Source of the DNA: Micavibrio aeruginosavorus EPB
Lineage (GTDB): Bacteria; Pseudomonadota; Alphaproteobacteria; Micavibrionales; Micavibrionaceae
Direction: 5' to 3'
Assembly (NCBI RefSeq): GCF_000348745.1
Contig: NC_020812.1
Span: forward strand, 1,993,444-2,057,443
DNA: 64,000 nucleotides
Shown: positions 1-9,193 of the stretch, piece after piece
Layout: each line of letters opens with the position of its first letter
Position numbering within the stretch: the stretch's first letter is position 1
Made by a program: the position numbers and the translations under genes
Notes under the pieces: generated by a model
Seen by the model: only the letters and a program-made list of their open reading frames with translations
The model's database searches: none
Told to the model about the DNA's origin: nothing

Positions 1-2960
1 CCACCCCGTTGGAAGAACAGATCAACGGCGTGGAAGACATGCTGTATATGAACTCGCTGGCGACCACGGACGGGAATCTCAGCCTGACCGTGACCTTTGC
101 CATCGGCACGGACCCCGATCTGGCCCAGCAATTGGTGCAAAACCGCGTGGCCCAGGCCACACCGCGCCTGCCCGAGGTGACGCGCCAATTGGGTGTAACC
201 GTGGTGAAAAGCTCACCAGACCTGACCATGGTTGTTCACCTGCGCTCCCCCAACAACCAGTATGACATGTTGTATTTGCGCAACTACGCCACGCTGAACG
301 TCAAAGATCAGTTGGCAAAAATTGAAGGCGTGGGCCAGGTTCGCTTGTTCGGATCGGGCGATTACGCCATGCGCATCTGGCTGAACCCGGACAAGGTGGC
401 TGAACGGAACCTGACCGCAACTGAAGTGGTCAACGCCGTGCGCGCCCAGAACGTCCAGGTTGCCGCCGGGATGATTGGTGGCCCCCCGTATGATGACGCC
501 ATCGAAGTCCAACTGCCCGTCAACGTTCAGGGCCGCCTGACCTCGGCCGAGGAATTCGAACAAATTATTATCAAACGCGACACCAACGGTGTCATCACCC
601 GCCTGAGCGATGTGGCCCGCGTTGAAATGAATGCGCAAAGCTATGCCCTGCGCTCCCTGCTGGATAACCAGCAGGCCGTTGCCATTCCAATCTTCGCCTC
701 GCCCGGCGCCAATGCGCTGGACATTTCCAAAAATGTCCGCAAAACCATGGCCGAATTGAAGGAATATATGCCCGAAGGCGTGGACTATTCCATCGTTTAT
801 GACCCGACCGTCTTCGTGAAAGATTCCATCAAGGCCGTCATCCATACCCTGCTTGAGGCTGTGGCGCTGGTCGTTCTGGTCGTGATTGTCTTCCTCCAGA
901 CGTGGCGTGCATCCCTGATCCCCTTGCTGGCCGTACCCGTATCTATTGTGGGAACGTTTGCTGTTATGCATCTGCTTGGGTTTTCCATCAACGTCCTGTC
1001 GCTGTTCGGGTTGATCCTGGCCATCGGGATTGTGGTGGATGATGCCATCGTCGTCGTTGAAAACGTCGAACGGAATATTGAAGAAGGAAAATCCCCGCGC
1101 GAAGCGACCATGCAAGCGATGAAAGAGGTCACCGGACCGATTTTGGCCACCGCTTTCGTTTTGTGCGCCGTTTTCGTGCCAATTGCGTTCATCAGCGGTT
1201 TGACCGGACAGTTTTATAAACAATTCGCCCTGACCATCGCGATTGCCGTGCTGATTTCCACGTTCAACTCCCTGACGCTCAGCCCGGCTTTGTCCGCCCT
1301 GCTGCTGAAAAGCCATGATGCGCCGAAAGACGGGTTGACCAAAATCATGGACTTCCTGTTTGGCTGGTTCTTCCGCGCCTTTAACAAAATGTTCCATAAA
1401 AGCCAGAATGGATACGCCAAGGGCGTTGGTGTTTTCACCCGCCGAAAAGCAATCATGATGGTCATCTATGGTGCACTGGTCGCCTCCACCGTCTACAGCT
1501 TCAACCTTGTCCCGAAAGGCTTCGTTCCGGCACAGGATAAGCAATATCTGGTCAGCTTTGCCCAGCTTCCGGCCGGCGCCACGCTGGAACGGACCGAAGA
1601 CGTCATTCGCCAGATGGGCGAAATCGCCTTGGCCCACCCCGGTGTAAAAGGTGCGGTGCAGTTCCCCGGCCTGTCCATCAACGGTTTCGTCAATTCCTCC
1701 AGCGCGGGCATCGTGTTCGTATCGCTGGAGGATTTTGACAAGCGCAAAGGCCATGACCAGAACGGTTTCGCGATTGCCCAGCAATTGCAAGCCAAGTTCA
1801 ATGGCATTGATGACGCCTTTATCGCCATCTTTCCACCCCCGCCGGTTCAAGGGCTGGGCAGTGTTGGTGGTTTTAAATTGCAGATTGAAGATCGCGCGGA
1901 CCAAGGATACCAAGCGTTGAACGATACGGTCCAGGCCGTATTGGGCAAGGCCTATGCCGATCCGGCCCTGCGTGGAATCTTCTCCAGCTATAACGTCAAC
2001 GTGCCGCAATTGTTTGCGGATGTCGACCGGACGAAGGCGCAACAATTGGGCATCCCAATCGACGATATTTTCCGAACCATGCAGATTTATCTGGGGTCGC
2101 TGTATATCAACGATTTCAACCAGTTTGGCCGGACCTATCAGGTGCAAGCCCAGGCTGATCGTGATTTCCGGTCGAACCCGGCGGACATCCTGCGCCTGCA
2201 AACCCGGAATATTGAAGGGGAAATGGTTCCGCTCGGCTCGGTCGTGACCGTCACCGAAACATTCGGACCGGAAACGGCCATGCGGTATAACGCCTTCCGC
2301 TCCGCCGATTTGAACGGGGATGCCGCGCCGGGATTTTCATCCGGTCAGGCCCAGGCCGCGATTACCAAAATCCTGAACGAAACCCTGCCCCCGGGCATGA
2401 CGTTTGAATGGACGGAATTGACGTTCCAGCAAATTCTGGCGGGCAATACGGCGGTGTTTATCTTCCCGCTCTGTATCTTCCTCGTCTTCCTGGTGCTGGC
2501 CGCGCAATATGAAAGCCTGGCTTTACCGATGGCGGTGATTTTGATCGTACCGATGGCTATTTTGTCGGCCATTCTGGGGATTTATTTCACCGGCGGCGAC
2601 AACAACATCTTCACCCAGATTGCATTGTTCGTCCTGGCCGGGCTGGCGTGCAAAAACGCGATTTTGATCGTGGAATTTGCCCGTGAACTGGAACACCAAG
2701 GGCGAACAATCACCCAGGCCGCCGTGGAGGCATCACGTCTGCGTCTACGCCCGATCCTGATGACATCGTTCGCGTTCATCATGGGCGTTCTGCCGCTGGT
2801 CAACAGCCACGGTGCCGGCGCGGAAATGCGTCAGGCCATCGGGATTGCCGTGTTCTACGGGATGTTGGGCGTCACGTTCTTCGGCTTGATCTTTACGCCG
2901 GCATTCTATGTCCTGCTGCGCAAGCTGGAGGACTTTATGAAACACGGCAAATCCGCGTAG
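1..2960 (+). CDS. RND-family multidrug efflux inner-membrane transporter (AcrB/MexB type), 5' truncated
   Basis: Proton-driven inner-membrane pump subunit of a tripartite drug efflux system. The reading frame is open at the window start (T-P-L-E-E-Q-I-N-G), so the N-terminus, including TM1, lies outside. What remains covers the porter domain, the first TM bundle with the proton-relay Asp pair in GIVVDDAIVVVEN, the second periplasmic domain, and the second TM bundle ending at FTPAFYVLL. About 985 residues are present, against about 1040 for full HAE1 members. The motif order matches AcrB throughout, with no frameshift. Its membrane-fusion partner would normally lie upstream and is not in the window. 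It converges on the che operon with a 5-base gap and no visible terminator. The substrate cannot be read from the sequence. Confidence 0.96.
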   Translation, partial: TPLEEQINGVEDMLYMNSLATTDGNLSLTVTFAIGTDPDLAQQLVQNRVAQATPRLPEVTRQLGVTVVKSSPDLTMVVHLRSPNNQYDMLYLRNYATLNVKDQLAKIEGVGQVRLFGSGDYAMRIWLNPDKVAERNLTATEVVNAVRAQNVQVAAGMIGGPPYDDAIEVQLPVNVQGRLTSAEEFEQIIIKRDTNGVITRLSDVARVEMNAQSYALRSLLDNQQAVAIPIFASPGANALDISKNVRKTMAELKEYMPEGVDYSIVYDPTVFVKDSIKAVIHTLLEAVALVVLVVIVFLQTWRASLIPLLAVPVSIVGTFAVMHLLGFSINVLSLFGLILAIGIVVDDAIVVVENVERNIEEGKSPREATMQAMKEVTGPILATAFVLCAVFVPIAFISGLTGQFYKQFALTIAIAVLISTFNSLTLSPALSALLLKSHDAPKDGLTKIMDFLFGWFFRAFNKMFHKSQNGYAKGVGVFTRRKAIMMVIYGALVASTVYSFNLVPKGFVPAQDKQYLVSFAQLPAGATLERTEDVIRQMGEIALAHPGVKGAVQFPGLSINGFVNSSSAGIVFVSLEDFDKRKGHDQNGFAIAQQLQAKFNGIDDAFIAIFPPPPVQGLGSVGGFKLQIEDRADQGYQALNDTVQAVLGKAYADPALRGIFSSYNVNVPQLFADVDRTKAQQLGIPIDDIFRTMQIYLGSLYINDFNQFGRTYQVQAQADRDFRSNPADILRLQTRNIEGEMVPLGSVVTVTETFGPETAMRYNAFRSADLNGDAAPGFSSGQAQAAITKILNETLPPGMTFEWTELTFQQILAGNTAVFIFPLCIFLVFLVLAAQYESLALPMAVILIVPMAILSAILGIYFTGGDNNIFTQIALFVLAGLACKNAILIVEFARELEHQGRTITQAAVEASRLRLRPILMTSFAFIMGVLPLVNSHGAGAEMRQAIGIAVFYGMLGVTFFGLIFTPAFYVLLRKLEDFMKHGKSA

Positions 2961-2965
2961 GACAA

Positions 2966-3334
2966 TCAAATGTCCTGAAGGAAGAACCGCAATTCTTCGT
3001 GAAAATGTGTATTGTGGAGAACATGCAGGCGATCAACGGATCGACCTGCATGTTCTTTTTCACCGCGCAGATGGCTTGGCGGCTCGCGTAACAGAACGGT
3101 TGGCCCATTGCCACGTGGCAAGGATCGTAATTTTCCAACCCATTGATTGATTTCAACGCAGGAATGTTCGTCATCAAGGACAATCATCTCGGGAATGATC
3201 GTTTTGCACGCATCAATCACCTGATCGATTGTGTCAATTTCAATACACAACAGATTATTATCGCGGATAATACGGCTGGTTCGTTCACGGGTTTCCGCGC
3301 CACCACCGGCCACAAAACACAGTTTGTAATCCAT
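2966..3334 (-). CDS. Degenerate response-regulator receiver-like protein at the end of the che operon
   Basis: A 122-residue single-domain protein. A receiver-like fold is suggested by the opening KLCFVAGGGAETRERTSRII and by the hydrophobic strand EMIVLDDEH, which puts Asp54/55 where the phospho-acceptor would be. The N-terminal acidic pair needed for Mg2+ binding is replaced by AGGG, and no clear KPF-type lysine is seen, so it may not be phosphorylated. It is the last gene of the minus-strand chemotaxis operon, 31 bases after cheR, with an AGAGGA ribosome site before its ATG. A role as an adaptor or phosphate-independent partner is inferred from context only. Confidence 0.7.
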   Translation of the reverse strand: MDYKLCFVAGGGAETRERTSRIIRDNNLLCIEIDTIDQVIDACKTIIPEMIVLDDEHSCVEINQWVGKLRSLPRGNGPTVLLREPPSHLRGEKEHAGRSVDRLHVLHNTHFHEELRFFLQDI

Positions 3335-3365
3335 ACGGATCCTCTTCCACCCGCCGAAAACGGCC

Positions 3366-4253
3366 TTAAACTCTGGACAACGATGTTGCCAATGATGTCG
3401 GCTTCGGGGTTGCAGTTACAGGTTCACGCGATACAGCTTCTGCCTTTTGCACGGTATACAGGCCCGGACACGCCGCAACCGGCTTCAGATTTTGGGACAG
3501 GCCCAAAACTGTTTCCGAACTGCCCAGAAATATATAGCCATCCGGGGCCAATTGTTGCATCAGCCCATTCAGGACCTTTTTCTTTGTTTCTTCATCGAAG
3601 TAAATCAGCACATTGCGGCAGAAGATAATATCAAACTGCCCGACACTGCTCATACGTTCCAATAAGTTGAATTTTTGGAAACGGATCATTTTGCGCAAGT
3701 TTTCTTTAACGCGCCAACGATCGCCGTCCTGGCTGAAATATTTCATGATCGTCTGAATCGGCAGACCGCGCTGCACTTCAAAGTGGCTATACAGCCCTTC
3801 TTGCGCCTGTTTTAAAACGGAATCGGCGATATCTGTGGCCAAAATATCGAATCTCCATGCCGTCTTTTCAAAAGCAGCCTCTTCAAGCGTCATGGCGATG
3901 GAATACGGCTCCTGTCCCGACGAACAAGCCGCGGACCAGATTTTTAAATTGCGTGTATTCGCGCGGCTTTTGATCATTTCCGGCAGAATAACCGTGCGGA
4001 AATGTTTGAACGGACGATCATCGCGGAAAAACAACGTTTCGTTTGTGGTCATGGCTTCGACCACATCTTTGATAATGGCTTCATCGCGCTTCATGCGCAG
4101 ATACTGCGTCATACGATCCAGCGTACCGTGACCCCATTTCTGTACCACCGGGGCCAGACGGGTTTCCAGCAGATAGATTTTCTCCGGCGAAATCGACAAG
4201 CCGGATTTATCTTTCAGCAAGACCTTATAAAACTCAAAATCAGATAATTCCAT
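3366..4253 (-). CDS. cheR: Chemotaxis protein methyltransferase CheR
   Basis: Methylates glutamates on chemoreceptors using S-adenosylmethionine, setting receptor sensitivity during adaptation. The 295-residue length is normal. The N-terminal helical domain runs to about residue 75. It is followed by the SAM-binding domain with WSAACSSGQEPYSIAM, a conservative variant of the usual WSAGCSTGEEPYS, and the hallmark IIFCRNVLIYFD. The last 25 or so residues are Pro/Thr/Ser-rich and probably flexible. There is no obvious C-terminal pentapeptide-binding extension. It sits 22 bases after cheB in the che operon, so the methyltransferase and methylesterase are co-expressed. Confidence 0.96.
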   Translation of the reverse strand: MELSDFEFYKVLLKDKSGLSISPEKIYLLETRLAPVVQKWGHGTLDRMTQYLRMKRDEAIIKDVVEAMTTNETLFFRDDRPFKHFRTVILPEMIKSRANTRNLKIWSAACSSGQEPYSIAMTLEEAAFEKTAWRFDILATDIADSVLKQAQEGLYSHFEVQRGLPIQTIMKYFSQDGDRWRVKENLRKMIRFQKFNLLERMSSVGQFDIIFCRNVLIYFDEETKKKVLNGLMQQLAPDGYIFLGSSETVLGLSQNLKPVAACPGLYTVQKAEAVSREPVTATPKPTSLATSLSRV

Positions 4254-4275
4254 ACTACTCTACACCCTTGCTGCG

Positions 4276-5400
4276 TTATAACCCTGTGACAAGCTTTTTG
4301 ATCGTCACGTCCAATTGAGATAGCGGTTGGACCGCAGAACATAGCCCGGCCGTTGCCACGGCTCCCGGCATGCCCCATACGATGGATGTCTCTTCGTCCT
4401 GCGCGATAACGTTGCCCCCGTTATCGACGACTTTGCGACATCCCTCCAACCCGTCACTGCCCATACCGGTCAGAATGACGGTCAGAATTCGCGATCCATA
4501 AATATCAACCAGACTACGCAACATCACATCCACCGACGGGCGGCAGAAATTTTCCGGCGGCCCCGAATCCAGATGAATCGCCGGATATTCACCTGGACCT
4601 TTCTGAAAGATCATGTGCAATCCACCGGGTGCCACATAGGCAGATCCAGGCTTCAACACCATTCCTTCAGCCCCTTCAAAACACGGTATCCCGCAGTTTT
4701 GTTCGATATGTTGCGCCAGCATCGCCGTGAATGTTTTCGGCATATGCTGGGTAATCACGATGGGAAGGGGGAAGTTTTTCAGCCCCTTCAACATATCCAT
4801 CAACGCCTTCGGCCCGCCGGTCGAGCTGCCAATCGCCAGAATTTTCGGCGGCAATGGCGTTTTGTGTGGACGCAATGTAATCGTAGCCTGCGGGTAGAGC
4901 TTTTTCGCCGTCCCCGCATCCGCACCATTCGTATGATTGGTCGGTGCATATTTTTTGCGCGGGCGGCCCAGAACACGGATCACACGGACCAAATCACGCT
5001 GAAAATCAGCCGCACTGGAAATCGATTCACCACCCGGCTTCAAAATACTGTCCGTTGCGCCCAACGCCAGAGCCTTCATCGTAACATCCGCCCCGCGCGC
5101 CGACAGGGTGGAGCAAATCAAAACACGAACATCCGGCTTTTCTTTCAGCAACAACGGCAAAGCCGTCAGCCCGTCCATCACCGGCATTTCAATATCCAGT
5201 ACGACGATGTCGGGCTGCAGCCGCGCAATGGCCTTGACCGCCAGATCACCATTTGGCGCCGTCCCCACAACTTCGATCCCCTGTTCCGGGGTCAAGGTGC
5301 GCGTGATAACCGCACGAATAACCGCCGAATCATCGACGATCATGACGCGGATATTCGGCGCCTCCTGCGGGTTATGCGGGCCGGTCGTAATGGCGGTCAT
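4276..5400 (-). CDS. cheB: Chemotaxis response regulator protein-glutamate methylesterase CheB
   Basis: Removes receptor methyl groups and deamidates receptor glutamines when phosphorylated by CheA. Residues about 15-140 form a receiver domain with the acidic pair in MIVDDSAVIRAV and phospho-acceptor Asp69 in VVLDIEMPVMDG. After a linker, the catalytic domain begins at KILAIGSSTGGPK with nucleophile Ser193, His219 in ITQHMPKTFT and Asp316 in TGMGSDG. All three catalytic residues are present. The 374-residue length is typical. Its start codon abuts the stop of the preceding cheY (position 5400), which indicates translational coupling. Confidence 0.97.
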   Translation of the reverse strand: MTAITTGPHNPQEAPNIRVMIVDDSAVIRAVITRTLTPEQGIEVVGTAPNGDLAVKAIARLQPDIVVLDIEMPVMDGLTALPLLLKEKPDVRVLICSTLSARGADVTMKALALGATDSILKPGGESISSAADFQRDLVRVIRVLGRPRKKYAPTNHTNGADAGTAKKLYPQATITLRPHKTPLPPKILAIGSSTGGPKALMDMLKGLKNFPLPIVITQHMPKTFTAMLAQHIEQNCGIPCFEGAEGMVLKPGSAYVAPGGLHMIFQKGPGEYPAIHLDSGPPENFCRPSVDVMLRSLVDIYGSRILTVILTGMGSDGLEGCRKVVDNGGNVIAQDEETSIVWGMPGAVATAGLCSAVQPLSQLDVTIKKLVTGL

Positions 5401-5780
5401 TACGCCTCCACATCTTCAAGGATGTCGAGCTGGACCAGCTTTGTCCGCAGAATAATTTGATCGAACGGCTTCATAATATATTCGTTCGCACCGGCTTTCA
5501 TGGCACTCATAATATGGTCCATACTGCTTTCTGTTGTGCAGAACAGAACTTTCGGCGTATCGCCATTTTCCATCCCGCGCAGTTTTTCGATAAATTCCAG
5601 ACCATTCATGCGGGGCATATTCCAATCCAACAGGATCATCCCCGGCATTTTTTTCTGGCAAAATTCATAGGCGTAGACGCCATCTTCTGCTTCTTCACAG
5701 ACCAGGCCGAACTCTTCCAGACTTTTGCGTGCGATTTTTCGGATGGTCGCACTATCATCAACAATCAGGCAAAATGTCAT
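5400..5780 (-). CDS. cheY: Chemotaxis response regulator CheY (first copy)
   Basis: A single-domain receiver of 126 residues that carries the signal from CheA to the flagellar motor or acts as a phosphate sink. The acidic pair is in LIVDDSATIR, phospho-acceptor Asp52 is in ILLDWNMPRMNG, the switch Thr is in LFCTTESS, and the invariant Lys is in YIMKPFD. It overlaps cheW by 4 bases upstream and abuts cheB downstream, so it belongs to the core block cheA-cheW-cheY-cheB-cheR. A second CheY lies at 9194-9580 next to CheZ. Which of the two is the motor-binding form cannot be told from sequence. Confidence 0.96.
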   Translation of the reverse strand: MTFCLIVDDSATIRKIARKSLEEFGLVCEEAEDGVYAYEFCQKKMPGMILLDWNMPRMNGLEFIEKLRGMENGDTPKVLFCTTESSMDHIMSAMKAGANEYIMKPFDQIILRTKLVQLDILEDVEA

Positions 5781-6247
5781 GCGACACCCTCCACAAGGCT
5801 GTTTTCGTAAAATTGGGCTGACGCCAGAAGCTTTTTGACATCCAATGTCACCAGCAACTGGTCCGGCAGCTTATAGACACCTGCGGCCACAGCACTCCAC
5901 GAGGCATCCAAGGTCGGGGGAATTGGCTCTATATTATCTTCGTCAAGCGTTAAAACATCGCCAACAGCATCGATAATCAAACTGAACAATTCACCATTCT
6001 GTTCGACAACAACGCTCATGCCACCAGATCCATCACTGGCCGGCGGTTGGTTCAGGCAACGCCGCACATCGATCACCGTCACGATACGACCGCGCAGGTT
6101 CATAATTCCGGCGATCGTTGGTGGGGCCAACGGCGTACGCGTGGTTTTTTGGGATCGCAGGACATCATTCACCTGCAAAACCGAAACCCCGAACAATTGC
6201 CCGGCCAGTATAAAGGTCAAATATTCGTTTGACGTTACATGTGTCAT
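5777..6247 (-). CDS. cheW: Chemotaxis coupling protein CheW
   Basis: Scaffold that links CheA to chemoreceptor tips in the signalling array. The 156 residues form one CheW domain: YLTFILAGQLFGVSVLQVNDVL opens it, GIMNLRGRIVTVIDVRRCL is the receptor-contact signature, and the C-terminal half carries the second beta barrel (LFSLIIDAVGDVL). Its ATG overlaps the cheA stop by 4 bases and its stop overlaps the cheY start by 4, so CheA, CheW and CheY are translationally coupled. Nothing unusual is seen. Confidence 0.97.
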   Translation of the reverse strand: MTHVTSNEYLTFILAGQLFGVSVLQVNDVLRSQKTTRTPLAPPTIAGIMNLRGRIVTVIDVRRCLNQPPASDGSGGMSVVVEQNGELFSLIIDAVGDVLTLDEDNIEPIPPTLDASWSAVAAGVYKLPDQLLVTLDVKKLLASAQFYENSLVEGVA

Positions 6248-8547
6248 TCCGCTGCCCCCTGATACATCCCGAATTCATCGGCATCATGACCATTATGATT
6301 GATCGTTTGAATGACAGGTGCCACCGCTTTCATGTCCGGCTCATAGGTCAGGTTGATAATATCGGCGGCCTGGCCTTCGATAATCGCGCTGCCCGCCAAC
6401 GGACCATCCGACTTGATTTGGAATTCACCACGGAAGTTTGTGATGTCCATGATCTTATCAACGATCAAGCCGGCAATACCGTTTTTCGCCGCGAACACAA
6501 TCACCGGGCGCTTGCCTTCTTTCGGCAGGGTTTCGGCGCGACCCGCGTAGAAGACCGGCATCAACGTATCGTAATACTGGATCACGCGTTGCTCGCCCGC
6601 CTGCTCGATCTCGGACAATTCGATTTCTTCCAGCCGTGTGACGTGTTTCAACGGCACAGCCTTCAGGCCCTTGTTGCCAACGCGGAACAGAAGCAGCGGC
6701 GTTTCCATGACGTTCTCCTTGGCCTCGGCTTCGGCGTCCTCTTCCGCTTGCTTGGACATATTGTCCAGAATGCCCGCGGTTTTCATGATTCCAGACGGAT
6801 CCAAAATCATAATCACCTGACCGTCGCCCAGAATGGTGTTGCCAGAGAACACCTGTTGCTGGCGCAGAATGCTGGACAGCGGCTTGACAACAATCTCTTC
6901 GGTGTCGAATACGCGTTCGACGATCAAACCGAAATTGAACCCGCCAACCTTGATCACCGCAATGTGGCGCGCCCGTTCGGCAGATCCCTCCTGCTGCGGC
7001 AAGCCCATCAATTTGCGCAGGGACACCAGCGGCAGGATGCGATTCCGCAGACGGAACACTTCGGAATCATTGACCTTTTCGATCTTGTTCGGGCCATTGG
7101 CATTCACCATGACCAATTCACGCACATCCAATTGCGGAATGGCGAAACGTTCTTCACCCACACCGACAATCAACGCCGAAACAATCGCCAGCGTCAGCGG
7201 GATCTTAATGGTAAAGGTAGACCCCTTACCCTCGATCGATTTCATTTCGATCGATCCGCCGATCTGTTCAATGTTGGACCGCACGACGTCCATACCGACG
7301 CCACGTCCGGACACAGACGTAATTTTTTCGGCCGTGGAAAATCCGGCATGGAAGATATATTGCTGGATTTGCTGGGTCGACATGTTGGCCAGCTCGGCCT
7401 CGGTCGCCAAACCGTTCTGGATAATCTTGTTCTTGATCTTGTCCATCGGCAGACCGCGACCATCATCGGAAATTTCGATGATGATGTGGCCACCTTCGTG
7501 ATAGGAGTTCAGCTTGACCTTACCGGTTTCGGGCTTGCCCGCCGCGCGGCGCTGCTCCGGGTTTTCAATCCCGTGGTCGGCGGCGTTGCGGACCATGTGG
7601 GTCAACGGGTCCTTGATCATCTCCAGAACCTGGCGGTCCAGTTCCGTTTCCTGACCCTGCATATCCAGGTCAATTTTCTTGCCCAATTCCGAAGAAATAT
7701 CGCGAATAATACGCGGCAATTTGGCCCAGGCATTCCCCACCGGCTGCATCCGCGTCTTCATCACACCTTCCTGCAGTTCGGACACAATGTGATTCAGGCG
7801 CTGGAGCGAAGAGGACAGCGAGCTGTCATCCTGCATCCGGGAGATTTGCAAAATCTGGTTCCGGGTGAGAACCAATTCGCTGACCATGGTCATCAGCTCT
7901 TCCAAAACATCCACGCTGACGCGCAATGTCTGGGCTGCTGCACCACGGGCCTCACCATGCTCACCCGCCGCCGGCGCAGGCTTCTCACTTGCCTGCGGCT
8001 GGACGTTCAGGACATGCGGCACCTCTGCAGGAGCCTCAGGCGCAGGAGTACCCATGGCACTCGCCGGAATTGGGACATAATCATCAATTGATTCCATCCC
8101 CGCCGTCGGGTCTTCGACCACGGGTTCTGGCTCCGGCTCGGGCGCAACAACGGCGGCAGGCGCATCATCACCAACAACGGCCGCAGCTTCCAGACGCGCA
8201 ATCAAGGCGCTATCGTCGCCTTCGGGTTCAGTCCCCGTTTTTTCAATTCCGTCCAGAATATCCTTAATGCGATCCAGGGCTTCCAGGATAAGAGAGATAT
8301 TTTCCGGCGTGGCTGTCTTTTTGCCTTCACGGAACAAACCCAACAAATCTTCGGCCTTGTGCGCCACTTTTTCCAAACGTGGCAGGCCCAAAAATCCGCA
8401 CGTCCCCTTAATCGTGTGCATGATCCGGAAGATTTTCGAGAGCAAGTCCATATTGCCCGGATCCTGCTCCAGCAGAACCACATCATTATCCAACGCGCCA
8501 ATACTTTCGTTGGTTTCGGTCAGGAATTCGTTAATTAAGTCATCCAT
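6244..8547 (-). CDS. cheA: Chemotaxis histidine kinase CheA with a second C-terminal CheW-like domain
   Basis: Receptor-controlled kinase that phosphorylates CheY and CheB. The N-terminal HPt domain carries phospho-acceptor His44 in IFRIMHTIKGTCGFLG. A Pro/Ala/Glu-rich linker (about 125-200) lacks a recognisable P2 domain. The P3 dimerisation helix (VLEELMTMVSELVLTRNQIL) and the HATPase domain follow, with the N-box MVRNAADHGIE, DDGRGL and GRGVGMDVV. A CheW-like P5 domain (FRLRNRILPLVSLRKLMG) comes next. Beyond it, residues of about 630-750 (LLLFRVGNKGLKAVPLKHV onward) look like a second CheW-like module, making 767 residues, longer than E. coli CheA (about 650). Such tandem CheW domains are known in some alphaproteobacterial CheA proteins. 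Confidence 0.96.
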   Translation of the reverse strand: MDDLINEFLTETNESIGALDNDVVLLEQDPGNMDLLSKIFRIMHTIKGTCGFLGLPRLEKVAHKAEDLLGLFREGKKTATPENISLILEALDRIKDILDGIEKTGTEPEGDDSALIARLEAAAVVGDDAPAAVVAPEPEPEPVVEDPTAGMESIDDYVPIPASAMGTPAPEAPAEVPHVLNVQPQASEKPAPAAGEHGEARGAAAQTLRVSVDVLEELMTMVSELVLTRNQILQISRMQDDSSLSSSLQRLNHIVSELQEGVMKTRMQPVGNAWAKLPRIIRDISSELGKKIDLDMQGQETELDRQVLEMIKDPLTHMVRNAADHGIENPEQRRAAGKPETGKVKLNSYHEGGHIIIEISDDGRGLPMDKIKNKIIQNGLATEAELANMSTQQIQQYIFHAGFSTAEKITSVSGRGVGMDVVRSNIEQIGGSIEMKSIEGKGSTFTIKIPLTLAIVSALIVGVGEERFAIPQLDVRELVMVNANGPNKIEKVNDSEVFRLRNRILPLVSLRKLMGLPQQEGSAERARHIAVIKVGGFNFGLIVERVFDTEEIVVKPLSSILRQQQVFSGNTILGDGQVIMILDPSGIMKTAGILDNMSKQAEEDAEAEAKENVMETPLLLFRVGNKGLKAVPLKHVTRLEEIELSEIEQAGEQRVIQYYDTLMPVFYAGRAETLPKEGKRPVIVFAAKNGIAGLIVDKIMDITNFRGEFQIKSDGPLAGSAIIEGQAADIINLTYEPDMKAVAPVIQTINHNGHDADEFGMYQGAAE

Positions 8548-8571
8548 GACGGGGTCCTCTGCATTGCCCTT

Positions 8572-9192
8572 TCAGCTGTCAAATTCTGCCAAAAGGCGGT
8601 CAATATCATCTTGGCTGACGCCACCCTGATTGGGCAAAGCCGGGCCATTCAAAAGGCTGGGCTTGTCCTTGGACGCATCGCCACCATCTTCATCGCGCAA
8701 ATGCGCAAAACGCTCACCCAGCGTCTGCAACATATGGCTGACTTTCTGGTCGATGGTTTTCAGGGCCGTTACAACCTTCTTGATCCGCTGGCCGGTGATG
8801 TCCTGGAACGTGCATGCCTCATATATGCTGACAATATGGGCCTCGATTTTTTGCACCAATTCCGGGTCACTGCCCTGAATTTCACCCATAATGGCCTCGC
8901 ATGAATCCATGATGGATCCGGTGGCCTTCTCCGTTGTTTCAACAACGGCGTCCAGCTCATCCGTCGCGGTCGGAATGTGGGTGTTTTGAATGGCGTTTGG
9001 CTGGGCCGCCTGTAATTCCGTGCGCATCGTTTCGATGGCATCTTTCAGGCTGTTCAATTCCTTGTTCACGACATCGAACGAAATTCCCTGCGGGCTTTGG
9101 ATTTTCCCGATGACGGAATTGACGATGGTGACAACCTGGTCGCGGCGATACATGGTATCAGCCCCCCCTTTGATTTCGCTCTCCCCACTCAT
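8572..9192 (-). CDS. cheZ: CheZ-family phosphatase of CheY-P
   Basis: Accelerates dephosphorylation of CheY-P and so resets the motor signal. The 206-residue protein is mostly helical. ACTFQDITGQRIKKVV at about 126-141 matches the CheZ active-site helix, with Asp131 and Gln135 corresponding to E. coli Asp143 and Gln147. The C-terminal GGVSQDDIDRLLAEF matches the CheY-docking peptide, which is joined by a low-complexity linker. It lies between cheY2 (1 base away) and cheA (24 bases), so all three are co-transcribed. An internal Met14 is an alternative start. CheZ is patchy in alphaproteobacteria, but both signature regions are intact here. Confidence 0.93.
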   Translation of the reverse strand: MSGESEIKGGADTMYRRDQVVTIVNSVIGKIQSPQGISFDVVNKELNSLKDAIETMRTELQAAQPNAIQNTHIPTATDELDAVVETTEKATGSIMDSCEAIMGEIQGSDPELVQKIEAHIVSIYEACTFQDITGQRIKKVVTALKTIDQKVSHMLQTLGERFAHLRDEDGGDASKDKPSLLNGPALPNQGGVSQDDIDRLLAEFDS

Positions 9193-9193
9193 A

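Noticed and set aside
213-2201. Long antisense frame (662 codons) opposite the RND transporter
   Set aside because: Low-complexity His/Gly/Gln-rich translation typical of the antisense strand of a coding gene; no ribosome site or motifs.
6229-8091. Long frame (620 codons) opposite cheA
   Set aside because: Composition is that of a complement of the cheA codons, Arg/His-rich, and no domain is recognisable; cheA fully explains the region.
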